The notes below the pieces were generated by a model that was given only the letters and a program-made list of their open reading frames with translations, did not search any database and was not told where the DNA came from. DNA of 35,228 nt from Bacillota bacterium (GTDB lineage: Bacteria; Bacillota; Sulfobacillia; JAJZYS01; JAJYTV01), in contig JAJYTE010000029.1 in NCBI GenBank assembly GCA_021793215.1, positions 1 through 35,228 on the forward strand. Reading direction: 5' to 3'. Each line of letters starts with the position of its first letter. The first letter of the stretch is position 1. A program made the translations under genes and the position numbers. This document shows positions 17,579 through 25,538 of the stretch, piece by piece.

Positions 17579-18631
17579 CTATCCAACCTCCTTCTGCAAC
17601 CGGTCGCGAATCAGGTTCGCTCTGGCTGAGCGCTGTTCCGCGGGCTGCAGTTCGTGTCCTAGAGTCCTTGAGAGGAAGCCCGGCAGGGCCACCAGAAGCA
17701 GTTCGTTGACCAGTGGGAGGGGGACTTGCAGAAGGCCCATCTCCGTGCCGAGCCTCAGGTCCGAGAGGAGCGTCATCGCCTCTTCAGCGCCGATGAGCCG
17801 CGCGTACCGCAAGGTCCCGTAAGCGCGGTGGACGCGGTCCTGCACCTCCGGCAGGGCGTTCTCCGCCAGAAGCCTTCTCGCTTGCCGCTCCTGCTCGATG
17901 ACTTCGAGCGCGGCGCGCTCGATGCCTCCCGCCACCTCCTCCTCAGTCTGGCCCAACGTGATCTGGTTCGAAATCTGAAACAGGTTGCCGATCGCCTCCG
18001 TACCTTCGCCGTACAGACCCCGCACGGCCAACCCCAACTTGGGCAGGACCTGGACGAGCTGCTGGATCCGTTGGGTGCGAGCCAACCCGCCGAGGTGTAG
18101 CATCACCGAAAGGCGCAAGCCTGTTCCCACGTTGGTCGGGCAGGCCGTCAGGTAACCCCGGTCCGGCGCGAAGGCGAAGTCGAGGTTCTGCTCGAGGCGG
18201 TCGTCGACATCCAGTGCCATCCGCAGCGCCTCTTGGGCAGCTAGCCCCGGCAGGATCGCCTGCACACGCAGGTGGTCCTCCTCATTCACCATTACGCTTA
18301 GCGCCTCATCGTCGCGCAGCGCGATCGCCGCGCGGGCCGGCGACTGGGCCTGCTGCGGACTAATGAGGTGCTTCTCCAGCAGAACCTGGCGGTCGAGGCC
18401 GCTGAGCCCCTGCAACCGGAAGAATCCCCAGCTCGGGCCAAGTTCAGAGATCGCACCCTGCGTGCGCTGCAGGACCTGCTCTGCGGGATCCGGCTGCAGG
18501 TGCTCCGGGAAGGGATAGCCGTCCAGGTTGCGGGCAAGGCGTGCCCGGCTGGAGACGACGACGTCCGCCATCTCACCGCCGCCGGAAGTCCATGCGCTGT
18601 GGGGCGACCCGAGGTGATCTTCGAGGTTCAC
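17579..18631 (-). CDS. mcsB: Protein arginine kinase McsB
   Basis: This 350-residue phosphagen-kinase-fold enzyme phosphorylates arginine residues, marking proteins such as CtsR for ClpCP. Visible features are [18 protein letters not shown] at the N-terminal side of the active site, the catalytic-Cys stretch [17 protein letters not shown] and a following GLYGEGTEA loop. The length is normal. The GTG start overlaps the mcsA stop (GTGA), implying coupled translation with its activator McsA. Confidence 0.96.
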   Translation of the reverse strand: MNLEDHLGSPHSAWTSGGGEMADVVVSSRARLARNLDGYPFPEHLQPDPAEQVLQRTQGAISELGPSWGFFRLQGLSGLDRQVLLEKHLISPQQAQSPARAAIALRDDEALSVMVNEEDHLRVQAILPGLAAQEALRMALDVDDRLEQNLDFAFAPDRGYLTACPTNVGTGLRLSVMLHLGGLARTQRIQQLVQVLPKLGLAVRGLYGEGTEAIGNLFQISNQITLGQTEEEVAGGIERAALEVIEQERQARRLLAENALPEVQDRVHRAYGTLRYARLIGAEEAMTLLSDLRLGTEMGLLQVPLPLVNELLLVALPGFLSRTLGHELQPAEQRSARANLIRDRLQKEVG

Positions 18632-19128
18632 TGCGATCCCCCCGCTTCTGCGGTCTTCAGCTCATCGCGCAGCTGCGCCGCCCGCTCGTACTCCTCGTCG
18701 CGCACCGCCTGCTGCAGCTCTTCGCGCAGCTTCTGCACGCGCCGGGACTTCTCGTACACCTCGCCGAGCCGCCGCGGCAGCTTGCCGCGGTGCTCCGTCG
18801 TGCCGTGCAGGCGCCGGAGCATCGGCTCGAGCTCGCTGCGGAACTGCGTGTAGCAGGCGGGGCATCCGAGCCGACCGGTCTCACGGAACTCTTTGAAGCG
18901 GAAGCCGCAGCTCGAGCAGCGTACGTCCGTCTGCGGCTGAGGCCCCTGCTCCTGGCCGACGAAGTTCGCCAAAAGGTTCTGCAGGAGCGACGCCGGATCG
19001 GGGAACAGCTGGAACTCGCCGCTTTGCTGCGCGCAGCTGCCGCACAGGTGCATCTGCTCCATGTGTCCGTTCACGACCTTCGTCAGGTGGACGGTGGCGG
19101 GCCGAAGCCCGCACTGCTCGCAGGTCAT
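18628..19128 (-). CDS. mcsA: McsA, zinc-finger activator of McsB
   Basis: This 166-residue protein has four CxxC pairs (CEQC at the start, then CGSC, CSSC and CPAC) that form two zinc sites. The C-terminal UVR domain (KLREELQQAVRDEEYERAAQLRDEL) is the type that contacts ClpC. McsA activates McsB and tunes the release of CtsR. ATG 19128 is preceded by GGAGGTGAGGGG, which overlaps the ctsR stop codon. A much longer frame extends upstream through ctsR but is only an overlap. Confidence 0.95.
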   Translation of the reverse strand: MTCEQCGLRPATVHLTKVVNGHMEQMHLCGSCAQQSGEFQLFPDPASLLQNLLANFVGQEQGPQPQTDVRCSSCGFRFKEFRETGRLGCPACYTQFRSELEPMLRRLHGTTEHRGKLPRRLGEVYEKSRRVQKLREELQQAVRDEEYERAAQLRDELKTAEAGGSQ

Positions 19129-19132
19129 CCCC

Positions 19133-19591
19133 TCACCTCCCCTGCCCAAGCGAGAGCAACGCTGCCGCAAGCAGGCGGGCGCGCAGCAGATCGCGCTCCG
19201 GCAGCGGCAGGGCGAGCACGTCGCGGCGCAACATCGCGGCAAGCATCTGCGCTTCGCGCTCTCCGAGCCAGCCGCTTGCGCTGCAGCGCGCCACCACCGC
19301 GATCGCCACCGCCTCCGAGACGCCTTCCGCCGCCTGCCGCAGCGCGGCGGCGAGCTGCGGCAACTCGGGGCGACCCGCCCGGACGATCCGGATGTAGCCG
19401 CCGCCGCCGCGCCTGCTCTCCGTAACGAAGCCACGCTCCGGCGTGAAGCGTGTGGCGAGCACGTAGTTGATCTGCGACGGCGCGCAATCGTACAGGCGCG
19501 CCACCTCAACGCGCTGCAGCGCCGCCTCACCGTGCTCCTCCAGCAACGCGAGGATGTGGCGTTCGATCGCGTCGGCCAAGGTGAGCGACAT
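19133..19591 (-). CDS. ctsR: Transcriptional repressor CtsR
   Basis: This 152-residue class III heat-shock repressor binds heptad direct repeats in clp promoters. The winged helix-turn-helix lies in residues about 1-70, with the beta-wing glycine-rich signature RRGGGGYIRI that acts as the thermosensor in the family. The C-terminal four-helix dimerisation domain follows. GGGAGGGAG lies just before ATG 19591. It is the first gene of ctsR-mcsA-mcsB-clpC, and its own operator is visible upstream, so it is autoregulated. Confidence 0.95.
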   Translation of the reverse strand: MSLTLADAIERHILALLEEHGEAALQRVEVARLYDCAPSQINYVLATRFTPERGFVTESRRGGGGYIRIVRAGRPELPQLAAALRQAAEGVSEAVAIAVVARCSASGWLGEREAQMLAAMLRRDVLALPLPERDLLRARLLAAALLSLGQGR

Positions 19592-19613
19592 GCTGCACTC
19601 CCTCCCTTGGGTG

Positions 19614-19630
19614 TTTGACCTTTCCTGACC
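19614..19630 (-). promoter_or_regulatory. CtsR operator
   Basis: The minus strand reads GGTCAGGAAAGGTCAAA, which fits the CtsR heptad repeat RGTCAAA-NAN-RGTCAAA with two mismatches in the first heptad. It lies just downstream of the -10 and upstream of the ctsR ribosome-binding site. Confidence 0.88.
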
Positions 19631-19632
19631 TT

Positions 19633-19660
19633 ATTATAGGCGACGTTCTCTCGATGTAAA
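19633..19660 (-). promoter_or_regulatory. SigA promoter of the ctsR-mcsA-mcsB-clpC operon
   Basis: On the minus strand, TTTACA (19655-19660) and a perfect TATAAT (19633-19638) are separated by 16 bp. The CtsR operator begins 2 nt downstream of the -10, across the expected transcription start, which explains repression by steric block. Confidence 0.85.
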
Positions 19661-19664
19661 TAGT

Positions 19665-20822
19665 TCAGTCCCGCTGCAACGCCAAGAGGTGCAGGTAATC
19701 CGTCTCCGGCACCTCGACGCGGACCGGGTGGTCGGGTGACGGCCCCCGCACCGCTGTGCGCGTGAGTCCCACGCCCGCGTCGGCCGCCGCCGCGCCGACG
19801 ACCGCTACGAAATCCCCGAGCGACACCGCGTGCGAGCAGCTGGCCGTCAGCAGCCAACCGCCGGGCGAGAGCAGCCGCATGGCGCGCAGGTTGATCTCCT
19901 TGTAGGCGCGCAGCGCCGCATCCAAGTGGTCCTTGCCGCGCGCGAAGGGCGGCGGATCGAGCACCACGAGATCGAAGCGCTCGCGATCGCGCACCATCTG
20001 GCGCAGAAGGTCAAACGCGTTCTCCTCCCTGACTCCCACCGACACGCCGTTGCGCTCGGCGTTGCGTGCGAGCGCCGCGAGGGCCTCGGCCGAACTGTCG
20101 ACGGCGGTGGTCTCCCTAGCGCCGCCCAGGGCGGCGGCGATCGCGAAGCCCCCGGTGTACGAGAACACGTCCAGCACGCGGCGCCCCTCGGAGAGGCTGC
20201 CGCAGAGCTGGCGGTTCTCCCGTTGATCGAAGTAGTGTCCTGTCTTCTGGCCCCCGAAGAGGTCGACTTCGTAGCGGATGTCGCCCTCCTGCGCGATGAC
20301 GGGTCCATCGGGTGGCGCGCCGCGCAGCATCTCGAGTCTGGAGGTCAGCCCTTCTCGGCTGCGCACTGGTGCGATCGCCCGCAGAACGACGCCGCGCGGC
20401 GCGATCGCCTCGATCTCGCCCAGCAGCCAGGGCATGAGGACCTCCTCCGCCCCCAGGGTGTCCGGCGAGACGACGGCGTAGCCGCCGATCCGCTCCACGA
20501 CGAGCCCCGGCAAACGGTCCGCCTCCGCATGCACGAGGCGCAGGTCCGGGACGTCGCCCATCCGCTCCAGGCGCCGCGTCAGCGCATTGCGGAACATCTC
20601 GCGGGCCCAGTCCTGCGTCGGAACCTCCTCGCCGCGCGTCAGGATACGTACCAGAATGTTGGACGCCGGGTTCGCGTACCCCGCGCCGACGACTCGCCCG
20701 CGGGAGTCCTCGATCCGTACGATCTCCGACGGTCGCACGTCGTCCGGAACGTCTCGGAGCTCGCCGCGGAACACCCATGGATGACCGTGTAGTACGCGGT
20801 GGTCGCCTGATCGGAGTCTCAG
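19665..20822 (-). CDS. RlmI-like SAM-dependent rRNA cytosine methyltransferase (likely CTG start)
   Basis: This protein of about 385 residues has an N-terminal PUA-like domain (HPWVFRGELRDV), a central EEHAD-type region and a Rossmann methyltransferase domain with VLDVFSYTGGFAIAAA, LVVLDPPPFARGK and catalytic-Cys motif SCSH. This is the layout of RlmI, which makes m5C in 23S rRNA; the exact target base is not certain. No ATG, GTG or TTG lies near the expected N terminus. CTG 20822 forms a CTGA overlap with the HAD gene stop, as the other junctions in this run do with TTGA, so CTG is the likely start. It is the last gene of the translation-related run and ends just before the ctsR promoter. 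Confidence 0.87.
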   Translation of the reverse strand: MRLRSGDHRVLHGHPWVFRGELRDVPDDVRPSEIVRIEDSRGRVVGAGYANPASNILVRILTRGEEVPTQDWAREMFRNALTRRLERMGDVPDLRLVHAEADRLPGLVVERIGGYAVVSPDTLGAEEVLMPWLLGEIEAIAPRGVVLRAIAPVRSREGLTSRLEMLRGAPPDGPVIAQEGDIRYEVDLFGGQKTGHYFDQRENRQLCGSLSEGRRVLDVFSYTGGFAIAAALGGARETTAVDSSAEALAALARNAERNGVSVGVREENAFDLLRQMVRDRERFDLVVLDPPPFARGKDHLDAALRAYKEINLRAMRLLSPGGWLLTASCSHAVSLGDFVAVVGAAAADAGVGLTRTAVRGPSPDHPVRVEVPETDYLHLLALQRD

Positions 20823-21550
20823 GGTTCGAACGGTGCATTCCCCTCTTCCATCGCCGTCGCGAGTCCGAGCATCGAGTCTCGCCAGACCGGCTCGCCGATC
20901 GGATCCCCAGTCCTGCGATACCTGCCGTCCACCCAGATGAACGGGATCCCGGCCGCCGTGGCTCCGCCGTCGTCCCGACGGTCGTTGCCGACCATCAGCG
21001 CCTCCTCGGGGGCGCAGCCGGCCATCGCCAGCACCTCTTCGTAGTAGCGCGGGTCGGGCTTCACGAAGTGGCAGTTCTCCAGGCAGGTGATGCGATCGAA
21101 CGCGTCGGTGCCGATGCCGCACCACGAGAGGCGTTCGACGATCGCCCGGAGCGGGAAGACGGGGCTCGTGGCCAGCGTCAGGCGGTAGCCGCGCCGACGT
21201 GCGGCGGCGATGAAGCGTCGGGCCCCAGGGATCGAACGGGTGTGGCTGATGAGCTGCGGGAAGACCTCGTGGTAGAACGCTTCGAAGGACGCGTAGTACC
21301 GATCAAAGAGCTCGTCGGGCAAGCCCTGCCGAAACGCGGAGAAGAATGCTTCCTCGTTCGTCATGACCGCCTTGCGGTCCGCGAGCATCTCCTGGACGGC
21401 GGCCATGAAGCGCTGCGTGAAGTCGGGGAGGCGGACAGCCTCCCCGACGAACTTCCCCAGCCGCTCGAAGTAGACGGGCAGGAAACTGTCGATGTCCATC
21501 CCGAGAAGCGTCCCGTCGAGGTCCACGAAGAGATGACGCCGTTCGGTCAA
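20819..21550 (-). CDS. HAD-superfamily phosphatase
   Basis: This 243-residue haloacid dehalogenase-type hydrolase has motif I DLDGTLL (catalytic Asp near residue 10), a helical cap with many aromatic residues, motif II LATSP and motif III KPDPRYYEEVL with the acidic NDRRDD stretch. Small HAD phosphatases of this type act on phosphorylated metabolites; the substrate cannot be inferred. The TTG start overlaps the EF-G2 stop (TTGA), and the stop overlaps the methyltransferase start, so the three are likely translated together. Confidence 0.85.
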   Translation of the reverse strand: MTERRHLFVDLDGTLLGMDIDSFLPVYFERLGKFVGEAVRLPDFTQRFMAAVQEMLADRKAVMTNEEAFFSAFRQGLPDELFDRYYASFEAFYHEVFPQLISHTRSIPGARRFIAAARRRGYRLTLATSPVFPLRAIVERLSWCGIGTDAFDRITCLENCHFVKPDPRYYEEVLAMAGCAPEEALMVGNDRRDDGGATAAGIPFIWVDGRYRRTGDPIGEPVWRDSMLGLATAMEEGNAPFEP

Positions 21551-23541
21551 CGCTGGGCTCCCGCCTTCACCTTCTGGATGATCTGCTGCGCGATTGGCGC
21601 GGGCACCTCGTCGTAGTGCGCGAATCGCTGCGAGAAGCGGGCCCTTCCGCCGGAGAGCGATCGCAGTTCGATCGCGTAGCGCTGCAGTTCCGCCTGGGGC
21701 ACGAGGGCGCGGACGCTGCTGTGTCCGTTCACCGTCTCCATGCCGAGGACGCGCCCCCGCTTACGGTTCACCACACCGATAATGTCGCCCATTGCCGCCT
21801 CGGGACAATCGATCTCCACCTCGTCGATCGGCTCGAGCAGTACTGGTTTCGCCCGCTGCGCGCCTTCGCGGAACGCGAGGGATCCGGCGATCTTGAATGC
21901 CATTTCAGAGGAGTCGACCGAGTGGTAGCTGCCGTCCACGAGCGCGCAGCGGACCCCGACGACCGGGTAGCCCGCGAGCACTCCTTGGGCCATGGCCTCC
22001 TGCACGCCCTTCTCCACCGCGGGTCGGTACTGCTGCGGAACGACGCCTCCGAAGATCTTGTCCTCGAAAACGAAGTCCTCGCCCTCCGCCGGCGAGATCT
22101 CCAGCCAGACATGCCCGTACTGCCCGTGCCCTCCGCTCTGCTTCTTGTGCTTGCCCTCGACCTTCACGCTGCCTCGCAGCGTCTCGCGGTACGGCACCTC
22201 CGGCAGCTCCATGCGGACGTCCACCGAGAACTTGCGCCGCAGTCGGTCATGCAGCACCTCGAGGTGCATCTCGCCGAGGCCTGCGACAACCGTCTCGTGG
22301 CCGCTCGGGTGCTCAAGACGCAGGGTCGGATCCTCCTCGAGCAGGCGGCGCAGCGCACCGGCGAGGTGGTCGTCGTCCGCTGTGCTGTTCGCCTTGAGTG
22401 ACATGCGGAAGACGGGTTCAACGAACTCGATCGGCGGCAGGGCGGTTCCGTCGGCCTGCATCGCCAGCGTGTCGCCCGTCTGCGTCTCGGCCAGTTTGGC
22501 GACCGCGCCGATCTCCCCCGCGACCAGTTCGTCCACTGGGTCCTGGTAGCGGCCGCGCAGTCGGTAGATCTGACCGAGTCGCTCCTCCCGGCCTCGGTTC
22601 ACGTTGGCGAGATGGGCGTCCCCTCGCAGACGTCCAGAGACCACCCGGAAGAAGCTTAGGCGCCCGACGTGGGGGTCGGCAGTCGTCTTGAAGACGAACG
22701 CGACCGGGTTGGAGCCATCTCCGACGGGCTTTGGCGCCGGCCCAAACGCCGCGACCGCGTCGAGCAGCGCCTTCGTTCCCATAAGTGTCTGCGCGGAGCC
22801 GAAGAGCACGGGCACGAAGCTCCCGGCGCCAAGCGCCGTCCCGATCGCACGCGCCAACATGTCGTCCGGCAGGTCGCCTTCGTCCAGGTAGCGAGCGAGC
22901 GCCTCGTCGTCGGCTTCCGCCACGCGCTCGCAGAGGGCGTCGCGCAGCGCGGCGGCATTCGAAGGCGCTTCCGAGAGCGGGGCATCCTCCGTGAACGCCT
23001 GTCCGCTCCAGATGGCGTAGGTCCCGCGCAATCCTGCTGCCTCGCCGATCGGCCAGGTGAGTGCGGCCAGATTCGACCCGAAGGCATCCCGTAGCTGCGC
23101 GAGCGCCTTCTCGGCGTCCGCGTGCTCTCTGTCGAGCTTGTTCACGAAGATCATGCAGGGAGATCCCATCGCACGCAGGCGCTCCATCGCGATCTCCGCG
23201 CCGACCTCAACCGGCGACGCGGCATCGACGACAAGGAGGGCGAGGTCGCTGACGCGCTGCGCCGCCAGCGCCTCGCCGACGAAGTCGAGGTAGCCCGGGG
23301 TATCCAGAAGGTACAGGCGTCGACCTTGGTGGGTTGACGTCCCCACAGCCATGCTCAGGCTGATGTGGCGCCGCTGTTCCTCGGGGTCCTGATCGAGGTT
23401 CGACGTCCCGTCGTCCACTCGCCCACGACGATCGAGCGCTCCGGTCTTGACCAGAAGGGCCTCCGCGAGTGTCGTCTTGCCGCAGCCCCCGTGACCGAAC
23501 AGGCCAATGCTGCGGACGCTGTCGGGTACAACATCACCCAT
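21547..23541 (-). CDS. Elongation factor G-like GTPase (EF-G2 paralogue)
   Basis: This 664-residue translational GTPase of the EF-G superfamily has the G1 loop GHGGCGKTTL, G3 DTPGYLDF and G4 NKLD, followed by the EF-G domains II to V (for example GLGEMHLEVL in domain III and GGVVPQQYRPAVEKG in domain IV). It is about 30 residues shorter than canonical EF-G, and the switch I stretch (SNLDQDPEEQRRHIS) has the paralogue form. EF-G2-type proteins may act in a specialised elongation or stress role, not settled in the literature I know. An in-frame TAG lies five codons before ATG 23541, which supports that start. Confidence 0.9.
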   Translation of the reverse strand: MGDVVPDSVRSIGLFGHGGCGKTTLAEALLVKTGALDRRGRVDDGTSNLDQDPEEQRRHISLSMAVGTSTHQGRRLYLLDTPGYLDFVGEALAAQRVSDLALLVVDAASPVEVGAEIAMERLRAMGSPCMIFVNKLDREHADAEKALAQLRDAFGSNLAALTWPIGEAAGLRGTYAIWSGQAFTEDAPLSEAPSNAAALRDALCERVAEADDEALARYLDEGDLPDDMLARAIGTALGAGSFVPVLFGSAQTLMGTKALLDAVAAFGPAPKPVGDGSNPVAFVFKTTADPHVGRLSFFRVVSGRLRGDAHLANVNRGREERLGQIYRLRGRYQDPVDELVAGEIGAVAKLAETQTGDTLAMQADGTALPPIEFVEPVFRMSLKANSTADDDHLAGALRRLLEEDPTLRLEHPSGHETVVAGLGEMHLEVLHDRLRRKFSVDVRMELPEVPYRETLRGSVKVEGKHKKQSGGHGQYGHVWLEISPAEGEDFVFEDKIFGGVVPQQYRPAVEKGVQEAMAQGVLAGYPVVGVRCALVDGSYHSVDSSEMAFKIAGSLAFREGAQRAKPVLLEPIDEVEIDCPEAAMGDIIGVVNRKRGRVLGMETVNGHSSVRALVPQAELQRYAIELRSLSGGRARFSQRFAHYDEVPAPIAQQIIQKVKAGAQR

Positions 23542-23642
23542 GTCGCCCGGCGCCTAGCGCGCCTCCGCCTCCTTCTGCCGCCCTCTCCCCTTGGGTGCAT
23601 ATGGAGCGCTTTCGCGGACCGCGAAGGGTTCTCCTCCCGTGC

Positions 23643-24815
23643 CTAACCGCGCTGGCGTGACCGCCGCTCCTCGCGCCGTTGCGGCTTGAGCGGCAGTCCC
23701 GGCAGCCAGCTCGCGGCCAGGTAGATGCTCGCGAGGGCGACTGCCGCGGCGAAGGCGCGAGGGATCGCCCAGATACCGAGGCTAGCGAGAGCGAGCACGC
23801 TGGGCATGAAGCCGCCTCGGGCGCGCACCATCTGCGCGCCGAACACCGGGCGCAGGTGATGCACAAGCGTCAGGTTGGCAGCGATGGCAAACGCGACCGA
23901 AAGGACCCTCGGCGCGAGCAGTCCGTGCGGAAACAGCGGAGACAAGTCGATCGCAAGAAGTAGGAGCCCGGCCAGCGCGAGCCCCAGGCGAACCCCAAGT
24001 TTCGGGAAGCGGCGCCGCGAGCCCACGACGTACGGTCGCGAACGCAGCACGCCACGAAGTGTCGGCGCGAGGTCCGCGAGGAGCATGAGCCCTCCGAGTC
24101 CCGTCACGGCGAGCAGCCACGGGCGCAGCGAGATCACCGAGAGGATCAGGCCGGCATGCCAGAGCGCGGCGCCCCAGCGTGCGAGGTGCTTCGACCCTGC
24201 GGGCTGGGCAAGCATGCGCGGCCAGATGTAGAGGGCCCCACCCAGGGTGAGTGACGCGAGCCAGCCGTAGAGGAGCAGCGTCTCACTGCGGCTCGGAAGG
24301 ACACTGCCATTCCCGACGCCGGCAACAGCGACGAGGAAGAGGTAGGCCGGTCCGGCCGCTACGAGCGCCCGCGCAACGGCGTCGCGGGCGGAATCGATGC
24401 GGCCGGGCAGCCCGCCCGGTGCGAGCAGATCCGAAAACGCTTCGGGCGGCCGGCCCAACACCGGTGTCCTCCACCACGCGAGGTAGGCGTAGTCGGCCGC
24501 GGCGACCGCCACCGCAAGCCAGCCGAGCCGGTGCGCGACCGCTACGGCGGTGACCCCGGACGCAGGAAGCGACAGCAGGGCCAGACCCGCGATCACCGAC
24601 CAAAGGTAGATCGCGGTGGGTCGGCGGGATGCTCCGGCAGGACCGGGACGCAGGATCTCCATTCCCACGCCGGCGGCGAGGAAGCCCGCCGCCCCGTTCC
24701 CGAGCCAAAGGCCAAGATCCACGGTGGCGAGGGCTGACGACGTGAGGGCGAGCCAGATGGCCACGGCTGCGCCGACGAGAAGACTGAGCCCTGCGGCCGC
24801 TGCGTAGCGGTTCAC
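23643..24815 (-). CDS. Polytopic membrane protein of unknown function
   Basis: This protein of about 390 residues has roughly 10-12 hydrophobic helices, a short cytoplasmic Arg-rich tail (QRREERRSRQRG) and no strong family motif that I can name. Histidines occur near several helix ends (HRLGW, KHLARWGAALWHAGL, LVHHLRPVFGAQM), which is reminiscent of NnrS or heme-copper oxidase-like membrane proteins, but this is a weak hint. GTG 24815 is preferred because GGGGAG lies 8 nt upstream; GTG 24824 is the alternative. It sits 21 bp after the cobalamin adenosyltransferase gene and precedes the EF-G2 gene. Confidence 0.72.
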   Translation of the reverse strand: MNRYAAAAGLSLLVGAAVAIWLALTSSALATVDLGLWLGNGAAGFLAAGVGMEILRPGPAGASRRPTAIYLWSVIAGLALLSLPASGVTAVAVAHRLGWLAVAVAAADYAYLAWWRTPVLGRPPEAFSDLLAPGGLPGRIDSARDAVARALVAAGPAYLFLVAVAGVGNGSVLPSRSETLLLYGWLASLTLGGALYIWPRMLAQPAGSKHLARWGAALWHAGLILSVISLRPWLLAVTGLGGLMLLADLAPTLRGVLRSRPYVVGSRRRFPKLGVRLGLALAGLLLLAIDLSPLFPHGLLAPRVLSVAFAIAANLTLVHHLRPVFGAQMVRARGGFMPSVLALASLGIWAIPRAFAAAVALASIYLAASWLPGLPLKPQRREERRSRQRG

Positions 24816-24836
24816 CTGCGCCACTCCCCTCTGTCG

Positions 24837-25394
24837 TCAGACCTGCCAGTCTACCGTTTCTTCCCCACCGCCCAGGCGGTGGCTCGCATCGCGTGCTAAC
24901 ACGAAGAGGAGGTCCGAAAGTCGATTGAGGAAGCGAAGCACCTCCGGGTTCGTCTCCGCGTCAGCCAGCCCGACGACGCGTCGCTCTGCACGTCGCGCCA
25001 CGGTGCGCGCCACATGGAGTGCGGCGGCGGTACTCCCTCCGGACGGGAGGATGAACTGTTTGAGCGGGGGTAGGGCGGCCTGCAGCCGGTCGATCTCCGC
25101 CTCCAACCTCTTCGTGTCCTCCGCGCGAAGCGCCGTCGGCGCCACCCCGTCCTGCGGCATCGTCGAGATGTCGTACCCCGCATGGAAAAGCCGATGCTGC
25201 ACGAAGCGGAGGATCTCCTGCGACGGGTCATCCGCCGGGAGCTCCGCGCGCGCCCTCCCGACGATCGCGTTCAGCTCGTCGATCGTACCGTAGGCTTCGA
25301 CGCGCGCGTGATCCTTCGGCAGGCGCTGCGGCACCCCTTTGGGCGTGTACAGACTCGTTTCGCCCGCGTCTCCGAGGCGCGTGTAGATGCGCAC
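24837..25394 (-). CDS. Cob(I)alamin adenosyltransferase, PduO/MMAB type
   Basis: This 185-residue enzyme adds the adenosyl group to cob(I)alamin to form coenzyme B12. Signature stretches are the N-terminal ATP loop (YTRLGDAGETSLY), EAYGTIDELNAIVG, and the C-terminal ARTVARRAERR with NRLSDLLFVLAR. The start is GTG 25394 with GGTGGAG just upstream. No other B12 genes and no cobalamin riboswitch are visible in the window. Confidence 0.92.
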   Translation of the reverse strand: MRIYTRLGDAGETSLYTPKGVPQRLPKDHARVEAYGTIDELNAIVGRARAELPADDPSQEILRFVQHRLFHAGYDISTMPQDGVAPTALRAEDTKRLEAEIDRLQAALPPLKQFILPSGGSTAAALHVARTVARRAERRVVGLADAETNPEVLRFLNRLSDLLFVLARDASHRLGGGEETVDWQV

Positions 25395-25490
25395 GACTCC
25401 ACCCTTCCTTCCGGTGCCAAGAAGATTCTCGGCGGCCCCGCGTGAACCTGCCCACGACGCGACCGACGCGGCGCGACCTCTTCCTAATGA

Positions 25491-25496
25491 TACAAT
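25491..25496 (+). promoter_or_regulatory. Possible extended -10 for the NAD-kinase-like gene
   Basis: TGATACAAT has the extended -10 form TGN plus TACAAT, about 42 nt before the GTG start. No recognisable -35 precedes it, so this is a weak call. Confidence 0.35.
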
Positions 25497-25538
25497 GGTC
25501 GCGATTTTGTCCTGCGTCTAGGCGGGGAGGGTTCACGC

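Noticed and set aside
15306-17822. A very long plus-strand open frame opposite clpC and mcsB
   Set aside because: It is a shadow of the antisense of clpC, caused by high GC third-position bias. It has no domain and contradicts the clear clpC protein.
19665-21125. Start of the RlmI-like gene at the far upstream end of its open frame
   Set aside because: That would make a long fused N terminus inside the HAD gene with no similarity to the PUA domain start.
24820-25500. A cobalamin riboswitch near the adenosyltransferase gene
   Set aside because: The intergenic region is too short and has no B12-box-like sequence.
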